From positions 1-64,000 of the forward strand of contig JAPORQ010000003.1 of NCBI GenBank assembly GCA_026710155.1: 64,000 nt of DNA. Direction: 5' to 3'. The notes below the pieces were generated by a model. That model ran no database searches. It worked only from the letters and a program-made list of their open reading frames with translations, and was not told the origin of the DNA. The translations under genes and the position numbers were made by a program. This DNA comes from Paracoccaceae bacterium (lineage in GTDB: Bacteria > Pseudomonadota > Alphaproteobacteria > Rhodobacterales > Rhodobacteraceae). This document shows, piece after piece, positions 6,631-14,483 of the stretch (position 1 is its first letter; each line of letters opens with the position of its first letter).

Positions 6631-7314
6631 TCATTTCACTGCAATCGGTTCCAGATAACTGTGCCACAGATCAAGGTGAATTTTGTCATCAGGATTTTCG
6701 GCTTCGTTTCCCCAAAGGGCATATGCCGTGAAACTTACGGTGTACAGAGGTTCGGGGTTCGGCCCCAGCAAATGCGCATTGGCATCAGGCAGGCGATGAA
6801 ACCCATGATACAAAACGATTTCACCCTTGGATCCTGAAGAATAGGCTGGCAATCTTGTGTGACCGTTCTCTAGATAATTGTTGGCAGGGGGGGATTTGGT
6901 TTTTACCAGCGTGCCAATTTCGTGTGGCTCAAAGCAAGTGTTGCTATTGCAAAGGCTGGGGTCACCTTTGGCAATCATGGATTTTAGAGCTTCAGGTGAT
7001 ACGCTGATCCCTTGCATGGATTTGCTTGCCACCTTGAAATCACGTAACTCGGATTGATCAATCAGACCACTGTCAACCATTAGGTTTACCAGTCCCGCCA
7101 TCCATTTCTCGTAATAGGTAAAGTTTCCATAATCATCCGGCGGGAGTGATTCCCGAAAATACCGTGATCGGTCAAGATTCCATTTACCCAAGGCCCCAAC
7201 GGCCAAGGTCAGGGACAGAACAATTTTGTGCCATTTCTTTTCAAATACTGTTGTGTTTTCTAAGGGCAGGGATTCCACGCAGGGAATTCCACCCATGTCA
7301 TGAATCTTGGTCAT
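6631..7314 (-). CDS. nthB: Nitrile hydratase beta subunit
   Basis: The 227-residue product starts with the usual IHDMGG motif. It has the SRYFRES segment with the conserved Arg that contacts the metal-site cysteine sulfenate, a GHTRLP motif with the second conserved Arg, and a C-terminal LYTVSFTAYALWG stretch followed by a DLWHSYLE end. It pairs with the alpha subunit to hydrate nitriles to amides. The start at 7314 overlaps the nthA stop by ATGA; a longer frame to 7365 runs into nthA and is not likely. No activator (P14K/NhlE-type) or amidase gene follows: next downstream is tRNA-Ser(GGA). The enzyme would be cytoplasmic. Confidence 0.9.
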   Translation of the reverse strand: MTKIHDMGGIPCVESLPLENTTVFEKKWHKIVLSLTLAVGALGKWNLDRSRYFRESLPPDDYGNFTYYEKWMAGLVNLMVDSGLIDQSELRDFKVASKSMQGISVSPEALKSMIAKGDPSLCNSNTCFEPHEIGTLVKTKSPPANNYLENGHTRLPAYSSGSKGEIVLYHGFHRLPDANAHLLGPNPEPLYTVSFTAYALWGNEAENPDDKIHLDLWHSYLEPIAVK

Positions 7315-7925
7315 TTTGGTTTGGTGGGCAATCCGGTTCCAATCATTGAGTTTCTTGTAACCCAAGGTACCAATTCATCTTCGCTCAATCCCTTGGATTC
7401 TTCTGGTTGCATCGGTACAACTAAATACCTTATTTCTGCTGTACTATCCCAGACCTTGACTTTCTGAGTATCTTTTAGTTCAACGCCAAATTCGTGAAGT
7501 ACCTTTCGAGGTTCCTTTACAGCTCTTTTCCGGTAGGAATCTGATTTATACCAATTTGGTGGAATTCCCAACAGGGGCCAGGGGTAACAACTGCAAAGCG
7601 TACAAACGACCATGTTGTGGGTTTCAGTGGTGTTTTCAACAGCAATAACATGCTCACCCTGCCTGCCATGAAAGCCAAGAGATTTAATCGCCTCGGTAGG
7701 ATTGTCAAAAAGCAGTTTTTTGAATTCTCCATCAGCCCATGACTTGGCAACAACCCGAGATCCATTTTGCGGCCCAATCTTATGCTCGTAGATGTTTACG
7801 ATTTCATCCAGAGTCTTTTCATCCACCAATCCCTTCTGGATCAACAGTTCCTGCAACTTTTCGGCAGTATATTCAGGGTCAGGCGGCAAATGCCTGTGAT
7901 GGTGATGGGTATCATTATCAGTCAC
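7311..7925 (-). CDS. nthA: Nitrile hydratase alpha subunit, cobalt type
   Basis: This 204-residue protein carries the metal-binding claw VCTLCSCYPWP (Cys108, Cys111, Ser112, Cys113). Thr rather than Ser after the first Cys marks the cobalt type in this family. A His-rich N-terminus (residues 7-12) precedes the conserved helices, and RVVAKSWADGEFK and VWDSTAEIRYLVVP are typical. The first and third cysteines are normally oxidised after translation. It is transcribed ahead of nthB with a 4-bp overlap. The ribokinase gene lies upstream on the same strand with 29 bp between them, so the three may form one transcript. The source of cobalt insertion help is not visible in the window. Confidence 0.92.
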   Translation of the reverse strand: MTDNDTHHHHRHLPPDPEYTAEKLQELLIQKGLVDEKTLDEIVNIYEHKIGPQNGSRVVAKSWADGEFKKLLFDNPTEAIKSLGFHGRQGEHVIAVENTTETHNMVVCTLCSCYPWPLLGIPPNWYKSDSYRKRAVKEPRKVLHEFGVELKDTQKVKVWDSTAEIRYLVVPMQPEESKGLSEDELVPWVTRNSMIGTGLPTKPK

Positions 7926-7954
7926 TGTTTTACCTGTTCAATCATGCTGTCGAG

Positions 7955-8872
7955 CTATAAATGCTGCTTAACTTCTTCAAGTGTTGGCATGGCAGGAGCC
8001 GTACCGGGCCTGGTGACAGAAATCGATGCTGCTGTACAGGCAAACCTTGTTGCATTAACGGGATCCATATCATTCAAGAGGGCATAGGCAAATGAACCAC
8101 AAAAACTATCGCCGGCACCTGTTGTCTCAACAATCTTTCCAATTGACCTGGCAGGAACATGCTCGGTAATTTCACCATCATCGTAAAAGGCACCTTGTTC
8201 ACCAAGGGTTATGATTATCCTATTGCCACCCATCGAACGGAGTTTTTCCGTTGCTTTCATAGCATCACTGACATTTTTCACTGCCATTCCAGTCAATATT
8301 TCCGCTTCGTTTTCATTCGGAATCAGATAGTCGCATAATTCCAAAACATCCCTTGACAGAGGTATTGCCGGTGCCGGGTTAAGGATTGTGATCACCCCTG
8401 ATTCCTTTGCGATTGCAAGTCCCTTGACAGAAGCATTCAATGGTGTTTCGATTTGGGTCATGAAGATTGAACTGCTGGTGATTTCCTTGCGGTATTTTTC
8501 CACATCCTCAGGAGTAATCGTTTGGGCTGCCCCTGGAACTACTATAATGGCATTGTCACCAATTTTATCATCAACATAGATAAATGCAGCGCCGGTAAAA
8601 CTGTCCTTGTCTTCCAGAATTCGGGCAGTAACGCCTTCGTTTTCCCAAGTTGACAAAGCCATTTTGGCAAATTCATCCTTTCCAAGTTTGGAAATGAATG
8701 AAACCGCTGCTCCAAGGCGTGCCAATGCAACGGCCTGGTTGGAACCCTTTCCTCCAGGCCCCAATTTAAAATCCATCCCAATGAGTGTTTCACCTATTAC
8801 TGGCATTCGATCAGCCCTGAATGCAGTATCGGCAACAAAGACTCCCAGAATAGCGATATGCTTGTTTTTCAT
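7955..8872 (-). CDS. Ribokinase-like PfkB-family sugar kinase
   Basis: The 305-residue protein shows the two PfkB signatures: GPGGKGSNQAVALARLG near residue 40 for sugar binding, and ETTGAGDSFCGSF near 250 with the catalytic Asp. NPAPA and PNENEAE segments are as in ribokinase. It phosphorylates a pentose or nucleoside, most likely ribose at O5. I chose ATG 8872 because AGGATGG lies about nine bases upstream; the ATG at 8884 has no spacing to its AGG. It lies upstream of nthA on the same strand. The closeness to nitrile hydratase may be incidental. There is no rbs transporter here, so substrate remains open. Confidence 0.85.
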   Translation of the reverse strand: MKNKHIAILGVFVADTAFRADRMPVIGETLIGMDFKLGPGGKGSNQAVALARLGAAVSFISKLGKDEFAKMALSTWENEGVTARILEDKDSFTGAAFIYVDDKIGDNAIIVVPGAAQTITPEDVEKYRKEITSSSIFMTQIETPLNASVKGLAIAKESGVITILNPAPAIPLSRDVLELCDYLIPNENEAEILTGMAVKNVSDAMKATEKLRSMGGNRIIITLGEQGAFYDDGEITEHVPARSIGKIVETTGAGDSFCGSFAYALLNDMDPVNATRFACTAASISVTRPGTAPAMPTLEEVKQHL

Positions 8873-8922
8873 TAAAGTATCCATCCTGTTGTTTCAATTA
8901 TTTTAGGCAATCCAGCAGCACA

Positions 8923-10881
8923 TCAGAAGCATCTGACCAAAACAGCAATATCCCGGGCAACTCTGTTCAATTGTCGAAATTCCAAAGGTTCGGTCTGGGT
9001 ACTTGTGCTTGTTTCCAACCCGTCCGCCATCAGAAGTTCAAGTACGGTTGATGATGGTTGTATCGAATGGATGCCGGATGGGAGGATTTTTCCTTTTGGC
9101 GCTGATCTGGTCAATACTCCTATGACTGATCCTGTCTTATCCAATATGGGTCCTCCAAAATCCCCCTCGGTCGCTTCCATTTCAACAATATAATTTACCT
9201 TGCCATTGGAATCTTCAAAAACGCTTGACAATGAACCTACGGTTATTGATGATTCCTTCACCAGGCCGCCAAAGGAATATCCGCTCAGGATTATTCTGTT
9301 CAGATACGATAGCCGGTTTTCCTTGAGTTGTGCATAGTTGAGAGGAGTAATGGTATCTACCGGTACCAGGTAGGCTAGATCGTGGTCTTCATAAATTCGT
9401 TCAATTTCCACCGGGTGTTTGAAATCCGCTGTTATGTAATTGCAACCATCTACATTTTCCAAACTTGTCAGTATGTCTCCATTCGGTGATATATAAAATC
9501 CGGATGCGCTTGATCTTGGCTCCTGAATGTTGTTCTGGCTAAGGATTTGCAGGCTGTTTTCGATGGATTCTGTATTTCCAGCCTTGACCAGGGTTTTGCT
9601 GTTCACCTCACCGATACTACCGATAATGATTTGGGAATAATTATTCATCCAATAATCCTGATCCGGATTCCAGGTTACAATTACACCCCTGATTCTATCT
9701 TCAAACAACTTGGCACTGGCGACAACATTTTTTTTGAAGTCAGAATATGCGATTTCAAAGCTGCCATTGTTTATTTTGTTGCCTGCCCTGGGTATGTCCC
9801 CTTTCTTCAAGATACCCTCGAAAAGTGCCCTTAGACGGTTTTTACCACCATCCATGCTGATTAATGCGACATTTATATCACGAAAGGTGATTGGTGTTAG
9901 CACGACATATGGATAACTGATTTCGGATAGTTCCAACAAGCCTGTTGGTAAAATCACCCTGAGCCCCAGGTTTCTATCTGCCAGCACTTTGGAATCTGTG
10001 AAACCGATAACTTTGTCAGAATCCGAAAACAGGTTTAACCGCTGATCAATGGTCAGGGTACCTGTTTGTTCTTCTCCCAATCTTCTTTGGTAAAGTGATA
10101 CTGCTGCCTCCGATTGTGGACCTATGATACCATCAACCTTTCCGTTGTATAAACCAATTACGTGAAGAGCCAATTGAGTTCGTTTTTTCTGGTTTATATC
10201 GGAGAATTCCAATTCTTCGGTTAATGGAATTGGGGATGATGCCTCTTTTTCAGCCACCAATAAAAGGTCTGCAGTACCATCATTGGCAATGTTTTCATCA
10301 GGTAAATTTTCTGTCCTGTCAGTGATTTCGGTTACAGCATCAGAATTATTTTGGTTATTCGTTTTTTCATTTTTGTTATTTGAGGCTAGAAGCGGGTTTT
10401 CAACAAAAACATCATTCTCTTCACTTACTAAATCATTGTCATTGTCATTCAAATCCGAATTGGACAAATCAGAAGCACCAAGATTTTCATTATTAGGGGA
10501 GGCATCCAAATCCTGCTCGGAATCATCAACAGGCGAGTCCTTTGACCACAGCAAACTATGGTATTGTGATCCATCAACGAGCCTTAATTGTAAACTATCA
10601 CCATGAGAGCCGACATAAATAAGTTCCAGCCGTTCTCGTGCTGTGGTGAGATCATAGGGGCCACTGACAACTGCGTACGTGTCTTCATAAGTATCTAAAA
10701 TACCGACTGAATCAATTTCCTGACCAAGCACATTTGCTGTCGCCAGGGCCTCAATATAACCCTCTGTAACCAAGAGTTCTATCCAAGTGTTTTTTTCTTG
10801 TGCCAATCCACCTGTGACCAGGGCAGAGCCAAGTAAAATTGCCAAACTAGCTGTGGTTAAGTATGATCTTATTAGTGCCAT
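8923..10881 (-). CDS. Secreted trypsin-like pseudoprotease with peptidoglycan-binding domain
   Basis: The product (652 residues from ATG 10881) has a signal peptide ending near GGLAQ, a first region rich in beta structure, and a long acidic Asn/Asp/Ser-rich linker. A PG_binding_1 domain follows (ALHVIGLYNGKVDGIIGPQS...), then a DegP/trypsin-type barrel in the C-terminal third. In the barrel the usual TNAHVV segment reads TSLENV, so the catalytic His is lost. The Asp segment DHDLAYL is kept. The GNSGGP segment reads GDFGGP, so the nucleophile Ser is Phe. It should bind peptidoglycan in the periplasm but not cleave protein. A longer start at 10914 is possible. The gene is single and divergent from glyQ. 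Confidence 0.75.
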   Translation of the reverse strand: MALIRSYLTTASLAILLGSALVTGGLAQEKNTWIELLVTEGYIEALATANVLGQEIDSVGILDTYEDTYAVVSGPYDLTTARERLELIYVGSHGDSLQLRLVDGSQYHSLLWSKDSPVDDSEQDLDASPNNENLGASDLSNSDLNDNDNDLVSEENDVFVENPLLASNNKNEKTNNQNNSDAVTEITDRTENLPDENIANDGTADLLLVAEKEASSPIPLTEELEFSDINQKKRTQLALHVIGLYNGKVDGIIGPQSEAAVSLYQRRLGEEQTGTLTIDQRLNLFSDSDKVIGFTDSKVLADRNLGLRVILPTGLLELSEISYPYVVLTPITFRDINVALISMDGGKNRLRALFEGILKKGDIPRAGNKINNGSFEIAYSDFKKNVVASAKLFEDRIRGVIVTWNPDQDYWMNNYSQIIIGSIGEVNSKTLVKAGNTESIENSLQILSQNNIQEPRSSASGFYISPNGDILTSLENVDGCNYITADFKHPVEIERIYEDHDLAYLVPVDTITPLNYAQLKENRLSYLNRIILSGYSFGGLVKESSITVGSLSSVFEDSNGKVNYIVEMEATEGDFGGPILDKTGSVIGVLTRSAPKGKILPSGIHSIQPSSTVLELLMADGLETSTSTQTEPLEFRQLNRVARDIAVLVRCF

Positions 10882-10914
10882 CAGTAGAAAAAATTGTGCC
10901 AATTCTGTCCGCAT

Positions 10915-11311
10915 TTTAGTTTAACATTTTACTATAATGGTGTTTATTCGAATTTTAAATTGTCTTGATGATCTGATTATTGGCATTGTGCCCAGAATGG
11001 CATGGTGGAATCCAACGGTGATGTGTATTTTCAGAAAACCTACAACCCATATACTATCCAGTAATTCAAATTTAACTGTACATTACGGAACTTAAAAAAA
11101 TAATACGATTAATTTTTTCAGGTGAAAATAATTGTCAACTCACTGTTTCCATCAATTATTGGTTGCAGATTTGATTGTGGTCATTGATGGCGAGTCAAAT
11201 ATCCTAAAACCTTGATATGGCTGATTAAAAAATTTCCATTGATTTCCATGAACTTGAATACCAACTAAAAATCAAATTTATCTACATCCAATCTTTTTCA
11301 AAGTCTCGAAC
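10915..11311. other. Intergenic region between divergent protease-like gene and glyQ
   Basis: About 400 bp of AT-rich DNA without a convincing ORF. It must hold the divergent promoters for the pseudoprotease gene and the glyQ-glyS operon. No clear riboswitch, T-box or terminator was seen. Confidence 0.5.
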
Positions 11312-12259
11312 ATGAAAACCAAGGAAATTGCCAGACCAGAATGTTTTCAGGAAGTAATTCTGAACCTTCAGAATTATTGGGCGGATTATGGTTGTCTAAT
11401 ATTGCAACCCTACGACATGGAAGTTGGTGCAGGTACCTTTCATCCGGCCACGACATTGAGATCCTTGGGGCCCAACCCATGGACTGCTGCCTATGTACAA
11501 CCTTGCCGACGGCCCACTGATGGAAGGTATGGTGATAATCCCAACAGACTCCAGCATTATTACCAGTATCAGGTAATTCTGAAGCCATCTCCAAGTGATT
11601 TTCAGGAAGTTTATCTGAAGTCTTTGGAAGCGATTGGAATAGACATGAGGTATCATGATATCCGCTTTGTTGAAGATGATTGGGAAAGTCCAACACTTGG
11701 AGCCGCGGGATTGGGATGGGAAGTCTGGTGTGATGGCATGGAAATTTCCCAATTCACCTATTTTCAGCAGGTGTGTGGAATTGAATGCAATCCGGTTTCA
11801 GGAGAATTAACCTATGGATTGGAAAGGTTGGCCATGTATGTGCTTGGGGTTGACCATGTCATGGACATGCCATTCAACCGCAAGGGAACAGACTTCTCAA
11901 GAACCTATGGTGATGTATTCAAGCGATTGGAAGCCGAATATTCAAGGTGGAATTTTGATGCCTGTGATGTTGAAATGACCCTTAGGCATTTTGAAAACGC
12001 TGAAACCGCCTGTGAAGAGATATTATCCCAGCCTGAAGTGGATACGAAATTGGGGTGCAAGAACCTGATGGTGCATCCGGCATATGATCAATGCATCAAG
12101 GCCTCGCATCTCTTCAATCTTCTGGATGCCAGGGGAGTGATCTCCCCAATTGAAAGGGCTGCAATGATAGGAAGGGTTCGCGCTCTGGCAAAACAATGTG
12201 GTGAGGCATTTCTGGTGTCAGAATTAGAGGAATGTACCACAATTCCTGCCAAGGAATGA
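11312..12259 (+). CDS. glyQ: Glycine--tRNA ligase alpha subunit
   Basis: The 315-residue product matches bacterial GlyQ along its length: [36 protein letters not shown], and [19 protein letters not shown] (motif 2 region of class II synthetases). The full-length family has about 290-320 residues. It forms the alpha2beta2 enzyme with GlyS and charges tRNA-Gly in the cytoplasm. GlyS follows 16 bp downstream and is probably co-transcribed. The ATG start fits the family's usual N-terminus. Confidence 0.97.
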   Translation: MKTKEIARPECFQEVILNLQNYWADYGCLILQPYDMEVGAGTFHPATTLRSLGPNPWTAAYVQPCRRPTDGRYGDNPNRLQHYYQYQVILKPSPSDFQEVYLKSLEAIGIDMRYHDIRFVEDDWESPTLGAAGLGWEVWCDGMEISQFTYFQQVCGIECNPVSGELTYGLERLAMYVLGVDHVMDMPFNRKGTDFSRTYGDVFKRLEAEYSRWNFDACDVEMTLRHFENAETACEEILSQPEVDTKLGCKNLMVHPAYDQCIKASHLFNLLDARGVISPIERAAMIGRVRALAKQCGEAFLVSELEECTTIPAKE

Positions 12260-12275
12260 TAATGATATTGAAATA

Positions 12276-14426
12276 ATGCCTGATTTATTACTCGAGATTT
12301 ATACGGAAGAAATTCCTTCAAGTATGCAAAAGCCACTGGGTGAACAGCTCAAATCCCGGGTCGTGGACGAACTCAACGAAGGTAAACTGGAATTTGGTAA
12401 GGCCAGTGGTTATTCAACACCCCAGAGAACCATCCTGTTCATTGAGGATTTACCCTGGCAGAGTGTCCAACAAACAATTGAAACGAGAGGTCCCAGGGTC
12501 GGTGCCCCTGAAAAAGCGGTGAATGGATTTTTGAAATCCAGAAACAAGAGTTTTGATGAGCTGGAAACCAGAATTGTTAAAAAGACTGAATACTATTTTC
12601 TGAAAGAGGTTGTTCCTGGTTCGGCCGTCAATGATATTCTCCGGAAGTCAATCAGTTCTGCCTTGACTGGAATGTCCTTATCCAAATCGATGTTTTGGGG
12701 CTCAGGCAGAACCAAATGGGTTCGGCCAATACAATCAATGCTCTGCATCTTGTTTGATGAAGAAAAAACAGAAATCGTTCCAGTGCAATTTGCTGGGCTG
12801 CAAGCAGGTAATACTACCTGCGGACACAGGTTCATGGCTTCGGGTGAGCTGTCAATAGACAATTTCATGGATTATCGAAGTAAATTGCTGAATGCATTTG
12901 TAGATATAGATCCCAAATCTCGCAAGGATAGAATATTAGCATCCATTCAAGGCGAAATTCACAAGGATCATCCAAACCTTGAACTGGTACATGATGAAGA
13001 ACTGTTGGAAGAAATTGTTGGACTGGTTGAATGGCCGGTTCCAATTATTGGCGAGATCGGGGAATCATTTCAAAGCCTGCCAGAAGAGGTTCTCAAAACA
13101 ACCATCAAGGTCCACCAAAAGTACCTTTCCGTAAGGAATGCCAAGAAATCCAAAATCACCAATTTCTATGCCGTTGCAAATATTTTGGCTCATGATGAAG
13201 GCAAGTCCATTATCAATGGGAACCAGAGGGTTCTGGCCTCACGGCTTGCCGATGCACAGTTTTTCCTGAATAAAGATCTGAACTCACTGCCATCAAACCT
13301 GGTCGAAATGACAGATGTCTTGACAAAAGTCCGGTACAGTTTTGGTTTGGGTACCCAGAAAGACCGCGTCAAAAGAATAGATGGCCTTGCAAAGAGGATT
13401 GCGCCGATTCTCTCGGTGAAAGAAAAAGATGCCAGTCTGGCAGCACATCTATCCAAGTTTGATCTCGTTACGAATATGGTAAGGGAATTTCCCGAATTGC
13501 AGGGAGTAATGGGTAAGTATTATGGATTAAGCAGAGGCATAGAATCCCAAATTTGTGAAGCAATCGAGGACCATTACCTGCCTGTAAAAGCTTCGGACAA
13601 TGTTCCAGAAAACCCGATAAGCATTACAGTTGGACTAGCTGACAGGATCAATCACCTGGTAGGTTTTTTTCTGCGCAAGGAAATACCTACGGGGCTGGGT
13701 GATCCCAATGCCCTGAGAAGAGCCGCCCTAGGTATAATTCGCTTGATCCTTGATAATAAAATCAATGGATTTGGATTGCGTGAAATCATTACTTTTTCAG
13801 TGGATGAACATTTTCGTGCTGGAAATGAATCCAATTCAAACTCTCGAATTGAATTGAAAACCAATATTGAAGATAAGAAAAAAGTTATCGAGGATATAAT
13901 AAATTTCATTTTGCGCAGGTATTCAATTTATCTTGTTGAACAGGGATATGATACTGAGCTTGTGGATGCATGCATTATTGTTCCAAAAAATGACGATTTA
14001 TTCAGAATTTTCAAAAAAATCGAAGCATTGGCATCATTTTTGCCAACAAACTCGGGCACAGATCTTTTGCACCTGGACAAGAGAATTTCAAAAATACTGC
14101 TTTCCCTTGATCCTGGCAAGCATGACAAATCATCGGAAATTAATTCAATTCCAATATATCCCGGCTTGTTCAGCTCTTCCCATGAAGTATCCTTGTTTAA
14201 GAAATACAACCTGACATTGGACATGGTTTCAAGGAAAGATGTGGATGATTTCCTGGGCAAACTTAATGAAGTTTCCAAATTAAGAACCGAAATTGATAAT
14301 TATTTTGATAATGTCATGATTGGCGTTGATGATCAGGAAGTAAAAAATAACCGGCTGAATCTGCTGGCCAATATATGTAATATTCTAACCAGCGATTTTG
14401 ATTTGAATTTGATAACAAACCACTGA
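12276..14426 (+). CDS. glyS: Glycine--tRNA ligase beta subunit
   Basis: The 716-residue product begins MPDLLLEIYTEEIPSSMQ, the standard GlyS start. It contains TRGPRVGAPEKA, KSMFWGSGRTKWVRPI, GHRFMA and an HD-like region (SAxLSKFDLVTNMVREFPELQG), then a DALRD-type anticodon-binding end. Length is slightly above the usual 690. It works with GlyQ. The ppdK-like gene follows closely, an order also known from other alphaproteobacteria, so an operon of three is likely. The C-terminal portion is AT-richer and less conserved than the front, which is normal for this subunit. Confidence 0.96.
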   Translation: MPDLLLEIYTEEIPSSMQKPLGEQLKSRVVDELNEGKLEFGKASGYSTPQRTILFIEDLPWQSVQQTIETRGPRVGAPEKAVNGFLKSRNKSFDELETRIVKKTEYYFLKEVVPGSAVNDILRKSISSALTGMSLSKSMFWGSGRTKWVRPIQSMLCILFDEEKTEIVPVQFAGLQAGNTTCGHRFMASGELSIDNFMDYRSKLLNAFVDIDPKSRKDRILASIQGEIHKDHPNLELVHDEELLEEIVGLVEWPVPIIGEIGESFQSLPEEVLKTTIKVHQKYLSVRNAKKSKITNFYAVANILAHDEGKSIINGNQRVLASRLADAQFFLNKDLNSLPSNLVEMTDVLTKVRYSFGLGTQKDRVKRIDGLAKRIAPILSVKEKDASLAAHLSKFDLVTNMVREFPELQGVMGKYYGLSRGIESQICEAIEDHYLPVKASDNVPENPISITVGLADRINHLVGFFLRKEIPTGLGDPNALRRAALGIIRLILDNKINGFGLREIITFSVDEHFRAGNESNSNSRIELKTNIEDKKKVIEDIINFILRRYSIYLVEQGYDTELVDACIIVPKNDDLFRIFKKIEALASFLPTNSGTDLLHLDKRISKILLSLDPGKHDKSSEINSIPIYPGLFSSSHEVSLFKKYNLTLDMVSRKDVDDFLGKLNEVSKLRTEIDNYFDNVMIGVDDQEVKNNRLNLLANICNILTSDFDLNLITNH

Positions 14427-14483
14427 TTGATTAGGGGTCATTGTTTTTTAAACTTTCAGCAAGCGATTATCGTATTATTGATT

